Source of the DNA: G963665495 sp963677785
Lineage (GTDB): Bacteria > Desulfobacterota > Desulfovibrionia > Desulfovibrionales > Desulfovibrionaceae
Reading direction: 5' to 3'
Assembly (NCBI GenBank): GCA_963677785.2
Contig: CAXXDH010000003.1
Coordinates: 930,001-994,000 of the forward strand
Length of the DNA stretch: 64,000 nt
Positions 25,100 through 34,864 of the stretch are shown here, piece after piece (position 1 is the first letter of the stretch; each line of letters opens with the position of its first letter). Below the pieces are notes generated by a model that was given only the letters and a program-made list of their open reading frames with translations, was not told where the DNA came from and did not search any database. A program made the translations under genes and the position numbers.

Positions 25100-25627
25100 T
25101 TATTTGCCCCTGGCCCTGTGACAGGGAGCCTCCAGGGTCATGGCCTTGTGCCGCAGTTCACGGCGGAACCGGGCTTCCTGTTCGCGCCTGCGCTGGTCGT
25201 CGGTTTCCAGGAGCAAAGGCGCCACGGACTTGGACTTGCCGTTTTCATCCAGGGCGACCAGGGTCAGGTAGGCGGACACCGCATGGCGTACGTGGCCGGT
25301 GAACATGTTCTCCGCTTCCACCCGTACGCCCACTTCCATGGAACTCCGGCCGATCCAGTTCAGACAGGCTTTGAAGGTGACCAGTTCGCCCACGTACACG
25401 GGCTCCATAAAGTTGAGGCGGTCCACCGAGGCGGTGACCGCATTGCCGCGCGCGTGGCGCATGGCCACCACGCCGGCTGCCGTATCGATATGTTTCATAA
25501 CCACCCCGCCGTGAATCGAACCGGCCGGATTGGCGTCTTCGGGCAACATCAAATAAGCCATGACAACGGCGCTTTCAATGGCGCGTTTGGGCGGGATGTC
25601 CGGATGTTCTGCGGGGGGGTGGCTCAT
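25100..25627 (-). CDS. Acyl-CoA thioesterase (hotdog fold, YciA/BACH-like)
   Basis: A 175-aa single-hotdog protein that should hydrolyse acyl-CoA thioesters to free acid and CoA. It shows the family's GSIHGGVVMKHIDTAAGVVA (Asp in the central helix), AVTASVDRLNFMEPVYVGEL and SSMEVGVRVEAENMFTG, with the C-terminal basic tail common in this group. Chain-length specificity cannot be read. Its ATG overlaps the stop of the upstream hypothetical gene by 4 nt (ATGA), so the pair is cotranslated. Confidence 0.9.
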   Translation of the reverse strand: MSHPPAEHPDIPPKRAIESAVVMAYLMLPEDANPAGSIHGGVVMKHIDTAAGVVAMRHARGNAVTASVDRLNFMEPVYVGELVTFKACLNWIGRSSMEVGVRVEAENMFTGHVRHAVSAYLTLVALDENGKSKSVAPLLLETDDQRRREQEARFRRELRHKAMTLEAPCHRARGK

Positions 25628-26106
25628 TGCACGGTATTTCCCTGGCTTTGGGTCGCGGCCCGGGCCTTTTTCAAAAAGTCCTGAATCTCAGGAGAGTTCT
25701 TCCATTCGTCGAACAGCTCCTGCCATTTGTTGAAATCCATGAAGCTTTGTTCCAGCTGCGCTTCGTGGTGCTGCGACCAGATGCCGAACAGCTGCATTTC
25801 TTCCTGAAAGCCTTTGCTGTCGAATACTTCAGAAATCAGGCCGGAACGGTATTTCGAGCCGTCCAAAGTCTGGACCACGAAGGTGCAGACCGTATTTACG
25901 GAGAACTCGTAGGTGATTTCAGTGTCCAGAAATTTTTCAACAAGCCCCCAAAAGCCCGGATATTCTTCATGCAGTTTTTGCTGTGCCTGCTCCGGAATAC
26001 GCATGATGAGTTTCCCGTCTTCTTCCCGAAGAAAGTAAAAGCGCAGCCAGTTTTCAAACTGCATTACTTCGGCAACATCGTTGATGGCTTTTTCCATGTC
26101 GGACAT
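25624..26106 (-). CDS. Conserved hypothetical protein coupled to thioesterase
   Basis: A 160-aa soluble acidic protein with no signal or membrane segment and no recognised motif. It opens MSDMEKAINDVAEVMQFENW and contains many aromatic residues (YPGFWGLVEKF, FDEWKNSPEIQDFLKKA), suggesting a compact helical fold. AGGAG lies 6-7 nt before the ATG at 26106. The four-base overlap with the thioesterase gene suggests a shared unit. Function unknown. Confidence 0.75.
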   Translation of the reverse strand: MSDMEKAINDVAEVMQFENWLRFYFLREEDGKLIMRIPEQAQQKLHEEYPGFWGLVEKFLDTEITYEFSVNTVCTFVVQTLDGSKYRSGLISEVFDSKGFQEEMQLFGIWSQHHEAQLEQSFMDFNKWQELFDEWKNSPEIQDFLKKARAATQSQGNTVQ

Positions 26107-26211
26107 AGGGTTCTCCTGAATTGTGATTTATTACGCGTCATGCTTTTCTTATGGTGCGCACAGGATGGCGACCTGTCAAGCAGAGATGTCCGGGAAAGAA
26201 ATAGCGGATGC

Positions 26212-27183
26212 TCAGACAGAGGAACAGGCCACCCAGTGGCCGCCGCCCGTATCGCGCAGTTCGGGGCGTTCTTCCGTGCAGTCCTGCCGGGCATCCGGGC
26301 AGTGGGGTGCGTACGCGCAACCTCTGCGGGGTGTTGGCGCAGCGGATTCGTACTCTTCATTGCCATTGTCTGCTGGAAAATCAGACGCGGGTTGGGGAGC
26401 GGGCCGGGGCACTGCGGCCAGCAGCGCGCGCGTGTACGGATGCAGAGGATTAGCGAAAAGCTCCCGTGTGTGGGCCAGTTCGAGCACGCGCCCGTTGCGC
26501 ATCACGGCCACGCGGTCGCTGAGATAGCCCACCACGGAGAGATCATGCGAAATAAACAGATAGGAGAGGCCGAGTTCCTGGCGCAGATCCAGCAGGAGGT
26601 TCAGCACCTGGGCCTGAATGGAGACATCCAGGGCCGATACGGGTTCGTCGCAGACAAGCAGTTGCGGTTTCAGTGCCAGGGCTCTGGCAATAGCGATACG
26701 CTGCCGCTGCCCGCCCGAGAATTCGTGCGGATAGCGTCCGACTATACCCTGCGACAGGCCCACCTGTCCGAGCAGTTCCGCCACACTCCGGCACCGTTCC
26801 TTGCGCCCCACGCCGTGAATAACCAAAGGCTCGGCAATGGCCGCCCCAATCTTCTGACGCGGATTGAGCGAGGAAAAGGGATCCTGAAAAACCATCTGCA
26901 CCCTGCGCGCAAAGGCCTTGTCCACGCCGTCCGTACCATAGGGACGCCCTTCCAGCACTATCTCCCCGGCCGTGGGAGGCAGCAGCCGTACGATCATCCG
27001 GGCCAGGGTGCTCTTGCCGCAGCCGCTTTCGCCCACCAGGCCGAGGATCTCTCCCTGCTCCATCCGCAAACTCACCGCATCCACGGCCCGCACCACCTCG
27101 GCTTTCGCCGCGGACAACATGCCTCTGCGCCGCTTGAAAATTCGGGAAACATTGAACATTTCAAGAAAAGGGGCTGCCGTCAT
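26212..27183 (-). CDS. OppF/DppF-type ABC transporter ATP-binding protein, solitary
   Basis: A 323-aa ATPase with Walker A GLVGESGCGKST, Q-loop MVFQDPFSSLNPRQKIG, signature FSGGQRQRIAIARAL, Walker B LLVCDEPVSALDVS and the H-loop (YLFISHDLSVVGYLS). The C-terminus carries the oligo_HPY-type cysteine segment (GCAYAPHCPDARQDC ... HWVAC). These are the features of OppF/DppF, which power oligopeptide or nickel/dipeptide uptake with a paired OppD and two permeases. None of those genes is adjacent. The gene overlaps the stop of a TPR protein gene by 4 nt. Partner subunits must lie elsewhere, or the protein serves another role. Confidence 0.88.
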   Translation of the reverse strand: MTAAPFLEMFNVSRIFKRRRGMLSAAKAEVVRAVDAVSLRMEQGEILGLVGESGCGKSTLARMIVRLLPPTAGEIVLEGRPYGTDGVDKAFARRVQMVFQDPFSSLNPRQKIGAAIAEPLVIHGVGRKERCRSVAELLGQVGLSQGIVGRYPHEFSGGQRQRIAIARALALKPQLLVCDEPVSALDVSIQAQVLNLLLDLRQELGLSYLFISHDLSVVGYLSDRVAVMRNGRVLELAHTRELFANPLHPYTRALLAAVPRPAPQPASDFPADNGNEEYESAAPTPRRGCAYAPHCPDARQDCTEERPELRDTGGGHWVACSSV

Positions 27184-27869
27184 GGCTGGTCCGGGGAGTT
27201 CGCAGGAAAGGAGGAGGAATCAAGGAGCTGCCGCAAGCGTTCCAGGTCGGCGGCGCACGTTTGGACGATGTCATAAAATTGCGCCTGCCCGGAATGCGCC
27301 TGGTGCAAGACTTCATAAATCGCTTGCGCCTCTTGAAAATACCTAAGCGCTTCCTGCAATTCGCCTTTTGCTTCCTGCAGCTGCGCGGCAGCGGCAAGGG
27401 CATTGGCCAGATCCTGTTGTCGCAGCAGCTGGTTGGGATCGGCTTGTGCGAGGTCCCGCGCAATCCGCAATGCTTCCGCAACGGTTTCAGCGGCTGCGGC
27501 CGATTCGCCGCGACGACGCTGCAGCTCGCCTATTTTGAGCAGACTGATTTCCACATCCCTTTTTGGTTCGGGAAGTTCCGGTTGATATTCAATCCGCCGC
27601 CGGGCGATACGCAGCGATTCCTCATAGCCGTTCAGAGCGTCGTTCAGTTTGCCCGCGGCTGCGAACGCGTCGGCTGATTTGCCCGCGCTGATCATGAGGC
27701 CGCGCATGAATTTCAAGTTGGACGGACTAGCCGCCGCCTGTTCCTTCGCGATCTGAAGCGCCTGCGCAGAAGAATCCAACGCGTCATGAATCTTTCCCGC
27801 AGCAAGGTACACATCTTCCGATTTATTCAGAAGCACTTCGTATAACCGCTGCATAGTATTAAAATCCAT
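27180..27869 (-). CDS. TPR-like helical repeat protein
   Basis: A 229-aa protein built of degenerate ~40-residue helical repeats: LYEVLLNKSEDVYLAAGKIH, GLMISAGKSADAFAAAGKLN, ISLLKIGELQRRRGESAAAA, LANALAAAAQLQEAKGELQE. The repeated AAGKLxDALxxYxESLxIA pattern is tetratricopeptide-like and indicates a protein-binding scaffold. AAAGGAG lies 7 nt before the ATG at 27869. It is the first gene of a two-gene unit with the solitary OppF ATPase, with which it may interact. No signal peptide. Confidence 0.75.
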   Translation of the reverse strand: MDFNTMQRLYEVLLNKSEDVYLAAGKIHDALDSSAQALQIAKEQAAASPSNLKFMRGLMISAGKSADAFAAAGKLNDALNGYEESLRIARRRIEYQPELPEPKRDVEISLLKIGELQRRRGESAAAAETVAEALRIARDLAQADPNQLLRQQDLANALAAAAQLQEAKGELQEALRYFQEAQAIYEVLHQAHSGQAQFYDIVQTCAADLERLRQLLDSSSFPANSPDQP

Positions 27870-28030
27870 AACCCGCTCCTTTCTCTGTCCTGCCCGTATT
27901 CCTACCGGCTTTCCGTACGTGCTTCAAGGGCCTTCAGGGCTCTCAAAGCCCCGCCAAAGCATCGGGCTCGACAAGCGCAGAGGTTTCGCGCATGATCGGG
28001 AAACAGATTACGTACAAGGGGGTTTTTCAC

Positions 28031-28504
28031 ATGTCACAAACACCGGATGCGTTTCAAAAGACGCGCCGCAAACAGATTGTCGCCATCATCCTCGAACGGC
28101 TTTCCAGCTCGGATGACAGGCGCCAGGAAGCCCTGGACCAGTATTTCGCGGTCAGCATGCCCAACATGGCCGACGACATGTCTGCCAAAGTGGCTGCCCT
28201 GGTGCCGCCGCTGATGCAAGCGCTCTACGAAAAGTGGGCCAACATGTTCGCGGACAGCCTGTTCGCCAACCTGCCCGAAGAGCAGCTGGCCTATCTGACC
28301 AACGGCGACAAGGAAAACGAAGCGGCCCTGGCTCTGGCCTATATCATGTTCATGGAATCCGCCCGAATGGAAGAACAATCCCAAAAAGACCTGGAGGCCT
28401 ACGGCCGGGAACATACGGGCGAAGGCGAAGAAGCCGAATTGGCGGCCGGATACATACGCGCGAAAATCGCAATGCTCGCTGCTGAAATGGGTAAAAAACA
28501 GTAA
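28031..28504 (+). CDS. Conserved hypothetical cytoplasmic protein
   Basis: The ATG at 28031 is preferred over the longer in-frame start at 27992 because AAGGGGGG lies about 8 nt upstream of it. The 157-aa product (SQTPDAFQKTRRKQIVAIIL...) is highly helical and acidic toward the end, with no signal peptide or membrane span. A middle segment reads EEQLAYLTNGDKENEAALAL. No family recognised. It is divergent from the TPR/OppF unit and faces the kinase operon end at 28591. The 86 bp between hold no clear terminator. Confidence 0.7.
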   Translation: MSQTPDAFQKTRRKQIVAIILERLSSSDDRRQEALDQYFAVSMPNMADDMSAKVAALVPPLMQALYEKWANMFADSLFANLPEEQLAYLTNGDKENEAALALAYIMFMESARMEEQSQKDLEAYGREHTGEGEEAELAAGYIRAKIAMLAAEMGKKQ

Positions 28505-28590
28505 GTTTTTTTGCCTCCGCCCGGTATTGGCTGTTGCGCCCCGATGGCCGTGTTTGGTTGGGAAAGATACGCTATCGACAGGACTGCCGG

Positions 28591-30201
28591 TTATTGCAAG
28601 ATGTGCCCCGGCTCTTCGTTTGCCGCATTATTCTCGCAGGATTCAGGCAATTCAAAGGGGAGGCAGAAGTAAAACGCCGTGCCGCCCTCCAGCTCGCTGA
28701 CAATGCAGCCATTGCCCTGCATTAGCGTTATCAGCCTGGTCACAATGGGCAATCCGAGCCCGGCGCCCTGAAAATTGCGCGCATAGGATTCCTCTACCTG
28801 CACAAACGCATCGAACACTGTTCCGAGCTTGTCATCGGCTATGCCGATGCCCGTATCAGATACGACGAACAGAATAGAACACGCGCCCGGAACTCTCTCG
28901 GGCAAAGGCATTACTTCCACGGCTATTCTGCCCGCTTCTGTGAATTTGATCGCATTGCCTACCAGGTTGAACAGCACCTGCAGCAGGCGCGCGCTGTCGC
29001 CGAGCAGGCAAGGCGGCACTTTTTCATCCAAAATAATTGAAAACGCAACGTTTTTGTTCCCGATAGTCTCCTTGAACAAATCTTTGACAGCTTCCATTAT
29101 CTCAAAAAGAGAAAAAGGCTCTTTTTCAAGGCGCATTTTACCGGCTTCTATTTTTGAAAGATCCAGAATGTCGCTCAGCAAACGCGTCAGCCGCTTGCAA
29201 GATCGCAATGCGACTTGTGTATATTCCAGTTGTTCTTCATTGAGCCGTGTTGTCTGCATCAGCTGCAGCATGCCCATGATGCCGTTGAGGGGGGTGCGGA
29301 TTTCGTGGCTCATGTTTGCCAGGAATTCGCTTTTGGACCTGTTGGATTCCTCGGCTTTTTGTTTTGCAACTATCAGCTCCTGCTGCGCTTTTTTCTGCAG
29401 TGAGATGTCGCGAAACGTGCTCAGCACGAACCGGGCCCCAGATACGGTGAGAATGGTGGATCTGATCGACGCCACCAGCGCCTCGTCTCCTTCGAACGCA
29501 TAGGCGCACTCAAAGACGATGGTGTCCTGATGTTCCAGTTGCTGCAAATGCGCTTTGAAGCATTCGGCGCACTGCTGCGGCATGATATCCACCAGCAACA
29601 AACCGTGCAGGGGCTCATCCGGACAATTGAACACCTGTCTGGCTTTGTGGTTGGCATCCAGGAGCAGACCCTGCGCATCATGGAAAACAATGGCATCTCC
29701 CGCCCCTTCAAAAAGCTGCTTGTAAAGCTCTTCCGTCCGTTCCAAACGCTTGGTCTGCAGGGCAAAGGAGCTTTCCAATTCGCGCTTTTCCTTGATCAGT
29801 TCCGTTTCCCGCTTTCTGTTTTTCAGCATTCCTTCGAGCTTCATGCTCAATTCCACGCCGTCAACGGGACGTGAAATAAAATCAACAGCCCCTGCCCCGA
29901 GTCCTTTGACCCGGATCATGGGCGTGGTCTGGTGCGCCGTGATCATGATCACCGGGATACGGTTCAGTTTCGGATCGGATTTCAACTTTCTGCAGAATTC
30001 CACCCCGTCCATTTCCGGCATTTGATAATCCACCAGAATGCCGTCCGGCATTTCTCCGGCAGCGAGCAGCACCCCTTCCTGAGCCGATGTGGTGGTGAGC
30101 ACTTCGCAATCAGGAAGATGCAAGGCGATTACCTCTTCCAATATGAAAAGGTTCTCAGCCCTGTCGTCTATGAGGAGAAGCCTGTACTGCGCGGGTGTCA
30201 T
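28591..30201 (-). CDS. Receiver-PAS-histidine kinase
   Basis: A 536-aa soluble protein. An N-terminal receiver (about 6-125, phosphoacceptor D58 in ILVDYQMPEMDG) is followed by a coiled coil, a PAS domain (about 160-280), HisKA with H299 in NMSHEIRTPLNG, and a HATPase_c (DTGIGIADDKLG, NFQGAGLGLPIV) to about 520. A receiver at the N-terminus of a kinase means it is itself controlled by phosphorylation, probably from the upstream hybrid kinase, whose gene ends 4 bp away. No separate output domain is seen, so it may relay further or act as a branch. It is the last gene of a three-gene operon with cheR. Confidence 0.9.
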   Translation of the reverse strand: MTPAQYRLLLIDDRAENLFILEEVIALHLPDCEVLTTTSAQEGVLLAAGEMPDGILVDYQMPEMDGVEFCRKLKSDPKLNRIPVIMITAHQTTPMIRVKGLGAGAVDFISRPVDGVELSMKLEGMLKNRKRETELIKEKRELESSFALQTKRLERTEELYKQLFEGAGDAIVFHDAQGLLLDANHKARQVFNCPDEPLHGLLLVDIMPQQCAECFKAHLQQLEHQDTIVFECAYAFEGDEALVASIRSTILTVSGARFVLSTFRDISLQKKAQQELIVAKQKAEESNRSKSEFLANMSHEIRTPLNGIMGMLQLMQTTRLNEEQLEYTQVALRSCKRLTRLLSDILDLSKIEAGKMRLEKEPFSLFEIMEAVKDLFKETIGNKNVAFSIILDEKVPPCLLGDSARLLQVLFNLVGNAIKFTEAGRIAVEVMPLPERVPGACSILFVVSDTGIGIADDKLGTVFDAFVQVEESYARNFQGAGLGLPIVTRLITLMQGNGCIVSELEGGTAFYFCLPFELPESCENNAANEEPGHILQ

Positions 30202-30205
30202 GGCA

Positions 30206-33200
30206 TTACTCGGGATGGCCTTTGGTTGTCAGACGCCATCTATTGATCATCTCCACAAAGCTTTCCGGATTGATGGGCTTGGCGAGATAATCATCACATC
30301 CGGCAGCCAAGATGCTTTCCTTATCGCCACGCATGGCTTTTGCCGTCATGGCGATGACCGGGATATGGGCGAGCGCCGCGTCCGCCTTTATGGCTTGAGT
30401 CGCTTCCAATCCGCTGATGCCCGGCAGTTGAATATCCATCAAGATCAGACTTGGTTCCTGTGCGGCCATGGCAATGGCTTCGTCGCCGTTTCGGGCAACC
30501 AGAAAAGAAATCTCCGCATCCTGGAGAATGGCGGATAATGTCTCCACATTATCGGCATTATCTTCCACGAGCAGCACGGGCGCGGCCTCCGGGGCCGTTT
30601 GTACGGATTCGCCCACCTGATGCGGTTTGAAAACCTTGTCGATGGTACGGATCAACTGTTCGCGCACCATGGATCCTTTTTGCACCAGGTAGCGTACGTT
30701 GAGTGACTGCAAGCGTTCGCGGTCTTCACTGGTCAGGTCTTTTGCCGTCAGCACCAGCACGGGAAGTTCTTCATCGGGATAAATCCGGCGTATTGCTTCC
30801 AGAGTTTCAAAGCCGTTCACTTCCGGCATCATCAAATCAAGAATGATTCCTTCCGGTTTGAGCTGCTTCAATATGTTGATGGCGTTCACGCTCTCCAAAA
30901 TCACATGCGGGGCGTAGCCATGATCCGCCAGCAGGACTTTCATCTGCAGAGCGGCCACGGAATTGTCCTCTATGATCACGATGTGCGGCCCCAGGTCTTT
31001 TTCCCGTCTGTTTTCCGCTGCTATCTGAAGCAATGCGGCATCCACCTGCTTGAGAATTTCCTGCTTGTCGCCCAGGCCTTTTTGCATCACATTGCGTACG
31101 GTTTTGTTGAGCTGGACGCTTTCCTCCTGCGTCAAATCTTTGCCTGTCAGTACAATAAGCGGCAGATGCCTGGTTTCCGGGGCTTCCCGAATTTTTCCTA
31201 TCAAGGCGAATCCGTCCATTTCGGGCATCACCAGATCCAACAGGACAATGTCCGGAGGATTTCGGGTTATGGATTCCATGGCCTGCACGCCATTTGCCGC
31301 TGTCTGGACAACAACCCCCTCAGACTGCAGCAGATCCTCCAGGGACGCCACCACCCCGGGGTCATCGTCCACCACCAGAACATTTTTTTTGCTTTTTCCC
31401 GGCACCGCCGTACGCAGCAAAGACAACAAATGTTCAGGATTCACGGGTTTAAGAAGATAGCCCGAAGCTCCCAGGGCAATACCCGTATCACGTTCGTCGC
31501 TGACCGAGATGATGATTACGGGAATGCGTGCCGTGGAAGGGTCGGATTTCAGTTCATTGAGCATTTCCCAGCCGTCGCGCCCGGGCATCAGCAGGTCCAG
31601 GGTAACGGCATAAGGTTTGAGCTCCTTTGCCAGAGCCAGTCCTTCTTCCGACGACGTTGTGGTCACAACGTGAAAACCTGATTTTTCAAGATTTTTCTGA
31701 ATAAAAGCGCAGACTTCCGTATCATCGTCGATGACGAGAATAGTCTTATCCAGAGCAATGCTCCGCGGCTGCGCACACGCATGGCCCGTGCCGTTGGTGT
31801 TGCCGTTCAGGCCCCCCGTCATCTTGCCTGAAAACAGCAACGGCAACTGCAAAGTAAAGGTACTGCCTCTGCCTTTCACGGATTCTACGCTAATATCTCC
31901 TTCGAGGAGTTTGGCGAGTTTTCTGCAAATGGCCAGTCCCAGTCCGGTTCCGTCATGGCGGCGCGTTGTGGATCCATCCACCTGCCGAAACTCATCGAAA
32001 ATAAGATCAATTTCGCCGGGATCGATGCCCACCCCCGAATCCTGGACAATAAAATCAACCTGGTTGCGGTTTTGCCTTACGGTCATGGAAACCTGGCCCT
32101 GATCCGTGAACTTAACGGCATTCGATAGCAGATTGAGCAGAATCTGGCTTACTTTGCCCCTGTCCGAACAAATCTGGAAATCCCGCTGCAGCACGCTCTC
32201 AATCTGCAAGCCTTTTTGCTTTGCGACAGGCCGAATTGTCTGCAGGCAATCCTTAACCATACCAGCTACATGAAAATCTTCCGGATACACCTCCATGCGT
32301 CCGGATTCTATTTTCGTCAGGTCCAGAATGTCATTGATCAACGACAGCAAATGCTGCCCGTTTCGTTCGATAATTTCCAGATACTGTTTTTCCTTGTCGC
32401 GATTCTGGCCGGTACCGCGGTTGATCATCAATTGCGAAAGCGCCAGAATGCTGTTCAGCGGCGTCCGCAGCTCGTGGCTCATATTGGAAAGAAACTCGGA
32501 CTTCAGCCTGTCGGCTTCTTCAATCTGCGCCCGTTTGACCTCCAGCTCGGACTTTTGTGCCCGCAATTCCGTGGCCTGGGACTGCAGCTCCCTGGACTGG
32601 CTTTCGAGCTCGGCGTTGGCTTTGGCCAACTCGCTATTGAGTTTGTCCAGCTCTTCGCTGCGTATCTCCAATGCCGTATTCGTCTCGCGGCTTTGCGCCA
32701 AAAGGATGCGAATCGCATCCGACTGTCTGGTCGTATGCAGGACATAGCCGATCATGCGTCCTGTTTGATTTAAAAATTCTTTTTTTAACTGATCAATGGA
32801 CTCAAAAGAAGCGAGTTCCATGACGCCCTCCAGTTCGCCATCGCAAAACAGAGGAAACGCATAAAGATTTCGCGGAGGTTCGCTGACTGTACCCGTACGG
32901 CCGATGGCGTCTCCCTGCAGGATACGCTCCAGTAAAATGGGCTGTTTCTCCAGAGCAACCTGCCCAACGACCCCTTCACCGCGTTTGAAGCTGTTGGAAA
33001 GATAGTTGCGTTCCACATAAGCAAACGTAGCAACCAGACGGCATTCCTCGCGTTCCTTGTCCCAGAGATAACAAACACCCGTACAGGCGCCGATGTAATG
33101 CGCCAGATAGCTGAGCGCTTTTTCAGCGACTTCCTGCAAATTCTTGCGGCCCGAGACTTCCGTATTCAACCCGTTGAAGCCTTCGCGCAGCCACAACTGC

Positions 33201-33985
33201 CAATGCAGCTTATCCAGCAACGTATTGAATACGTCGGCAAGCTCGGTCAGCTCATTGGAGCCGCGCATGGCCGCATGTTTCATAACGCCCGTATCCACTA
33301 TCTCCGACATGGTCGTACGCAGAATACGCAAGTTTGCAGAAATATTGCCTATAATCGCCATGGCCGCCAATACCGTCACCGCGATCAACACCACCGCGTA
33401 GAGTATGCTATACCGGTTGAGACGCCTTTCCTCGCGCCTGGCGTCTTTGATGAAACCATCGGCCTTGTTGCGGGCATAATTGGTCAGCTCCCGCAGCCGT
33501 AGTTCAAGCTGGGCTACGGGCGCATCTCCCTGCATCCTGCTCATGGCCAGCGCATCCTCGCTTTTGCCCTCCGACGCCAACGCGATGATTTTGTTGCGGA
33601 TGACTGTCCATTGATGGTATAGTTCCCTGGTCTTGAACTCCAGTTCCTGCCCTTGGTTGCCGAGAATCTGACTGCGTATGATGTCCAGATTTTTGTAGAC
33701 ATCCTTTTCCGCCAGGCGAATGGCTTCGGTAATTTCATGCAATTCAAAACTGTCTTTGGCAAAAGGCGCTTTGCGCAAAGCGCGATGAATCTTCAAAATA
33801 CCGATTTTAGCTTCCAGGGACGCATTGGAAACCTGAAGCGGATGTTCATAAATGGTATGTGTGAGTGATTCCAGAATAACAAGCCCGTTATACGAGAAGA
33901 ACGCATAGCCGCAGAACAGCAGCAACGTTACAACCAAAAAGATGACAAGTCTGGATCGTATGGTCATTCTGTCAAGAATCGACAT
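30206..33985 (-). CDS. Membrane hybrid sensor kinase with HAMP, GAF and four receivers
   Basis: A 1259-aa protein with TM1 at about 11-33, a ~160-residue helical periplasmic sensor, TM2 at about 195-215, HAMP, a GAF domain (about 285-420), a long coiled coil, HisKA with H504 (NMSHELRTPLNS) and HATPase_c (DSGVGIDPGEIDLI, HDGTGLGLAICRKL). Four receivers follow: about 765-880 (TLDLLMPGRDG), 890-1005 (LLDLVMPEMDG), 1020-1135 (ILDLMMPEVNG) and 1145-1255 (LMDIQLPGISG), all with an acceptor Asp. Such stacks allow several inputs or a phosphate sink. It sits between a CheR-type methyltransferase gene and a second receiver-kinase. Signal unknown. No HPt domain was seen. Confidence 0.92.
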   Translation of the reverse strand: MSILDRMTIRSRLVIFLVVTLLLFCGYAFFSYNGLVILESLTHTIYEHPLQVSNASLEAKIGILKIHRALRKAPFAKDSFELHEITEAIRLAEKDVYKNLDIIRSQILGNQGQELEFKTRELYHQWTVIRNKIIALASEGKSEDALAMSRMQGDAPVAQLELRLRELTNYARNKADGFIKDARREERRLNRYSILYAVVLIAVTVLAAMAIIGNISANLRILRTTMSEIVDTGVMKHAAMRGSNELTELADVFNTLLDKLHWQLWLREGFNGLNTEVSGRKNLQEVAEKALSYLAHYIGACTGVCYLWDKEREECRLVATFAYVERNYLSNSFKRGEGVVGQVALEKQPILLERILQGDAIGRTGTVSEPPRNLYAFPLFCDGELEGVMELASFESIDQLKKEFLNQTGRMIGYVLHTTRQSDAIRILLAQSRETNTALEIRSEELDKLNSELAKANAELESQSRELQSQATELRAQKSELEVKRAQIEEADRLKSEFLSNMSHELRTPLNSILALSQLMINRGTGQNRDKEKQYLEIIERNGQHLLSLINDILDLTKIESGRMEVYPEDFHVAGMVKDCLQTIRPVAKQKGLQIESVLQRDFQICSDRGKVSQILLNLLSNAVKFTDQGQVSMTVRQNRNQVDFIVQDSGVGIDPGEIDLIFDEFRQVDGSTTRRHDGTGLGLAICRKLAKLLEGDISVESVKGRGSTFTLQLPLLFSGKMTGGLNGNTNGTGHACAQPRSIALDKTILVIDDDTEVCAFIQKNLEKSGFHVVTTTSSEEGLALAKELKPYAVTLDLLMPGRDGWEMLNELKSDPSTARIPVIIISVSDERDTGIALGASGYLLKPVNPEHLLSLLRTAVPGKSKKNVLVVDDDPGVVASLEDLLQSEGVVVQTAANGVQAMESITRNPPDIVLLDLVMPEMDGFALIGKIREAPETRHLPLIVLTGKDLTQEESVQLNKTVRNVMQKGLGDKQEILKQVDAALLQIAAENRREKDLGPHIVIIEDNSVAALQMKVLLADHGYAPHVILESVNAINILKQLKPEGIILDLMMPEVNGFETLEAIRRIYPDEELPVLVLTAKDLTSEDRERLQSLNVRYLVQKGSMVREQLIRTIDKVFKPHQVGESVQTAPEAAPVLLVEDNADNVETLSAILQDAEISFLVARNGDEAIAMAAQEPSLILMDIQLPGISGLEATQAIKADAALAHIPVIAMTAKAMRGDKESILAAGCDDYLAKPINPESFVEMINRWRLTTKGHPE

Positions 33986-34021
33986 TGTCTTGTCCTTATA
34001 GTTGCGGAAGTCTTCTTCTGT

Positions 34022-34864
34022 TCAGTTTTTCTGCAACACAAACTGCCGGCCCATGACGGGAGAGAATTTCGAAATAACCGGCCCTGCCAGAGATTCACTG
34101 TCGCCCAAAATCAAGTACCCCTTCCTGTTCAAGCAATTCTCAAGTTTTACGGCTATTTCCTGTTGTCTTTCAATGTCATAGTACAGCAATAAATTGCGGC
34201 ATAAAATCAAATCAAACGATCCGAAAATACTGTCCACGGGAACGACGTGCGTATCGTCGAGAATGTCGTCGTTACAAAAATGCACCATGGCACGTATGTC
34301 CGGCGATACTTCGAAATACTGCTCGTGTTCCTCAAAATAGGTATCCACGAAGCGCAAGGGCACGTATTTCAGACTGTCACGGGAGTACCTCCCCAATCTG
34401 GCCTGATCCAAAGTGCTTTGATTGATGTCTGTTCCCAAAAGAAAAAACTGCAGTTTTTTTCCGGACAGCTGCAACAACTCCCGCAGCAATATCGCCAGCG
34501 AATAAATCTCCTCACCGGCGGAACAGCCTGCGCTCCAGATCCGGAGTTCCCCTTGGCCTTTGCATTTTACTTCCAACAGGCAGGGCAGAACGGCCTCGGC
34601 CAGAATACTGAAGGTCAGGCCTTCGCGAAAAAACGAACTCGCACTAATCAACAGCATGTGCAGCAGGGCATCGCATTCGGCATAATTTTGACGGAGATAT
34701 CCGGCGTAATCGTCATAGGATTCCAACCCCAAAGCAGCAATTCGCTCATAGATATAAGGCATCAAAGTACCTATTCGATACCCCCACAGCGATACGCCGC
34801 GGAGTTCGCGCAAGGTATCGAGGATGGTATCCGTACAAGCCTGCTCTTCGTTGAAATACACCAT
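34022..34864 (-). CDS. CheR-type protein methyltransferase
   Basis: A 280-aa protein from the ATG at 34864, where GGAG lies 5 nt upstream. A second in-frame ATG six codons earlier has a poor site. It has the CheR N-terminal helical domain and the SAM-binding fold: FFREGLTFSILAE, LRIWSAGCSAGEEIYSLAIL, FFLLGTDINQSTLDQARLGR, FDLILCRNLLLYYD. Classical CheR methylates glutamates of chemoreceptors, yet no receptor or cheB is present. In many bacteria CheR homologues instead modify or signal to hybrid kinases, which fits the adjacent membrane hybrid kinase gene. First gene of the operon. Confidence 0.9.
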   Translation of the reverse strand: MVYFNEEQACTDTILDTLRELRGVSLWGYRIGTLMPYIYERIAALGLESYDDYAGYLRQNYAECDALLHMLLISASSFFREGLTFSILAEAVLPCLLEVKCKGQGELRIWSAGCSAGEEIYSLAILLRELLQLSGKKLQFFLLGTDINQSTLDQARLGRYSRDSLKYVPLRFVDTYFEEHEQYFEVSPDIRAMVHFCNDDILDDTHVVPVDSIFGSFDLILCRNLLLYYDIERQQEIAVKLENCLNRKGYLILGDSESLAGPVISKFSPVMGRQFVLQKN

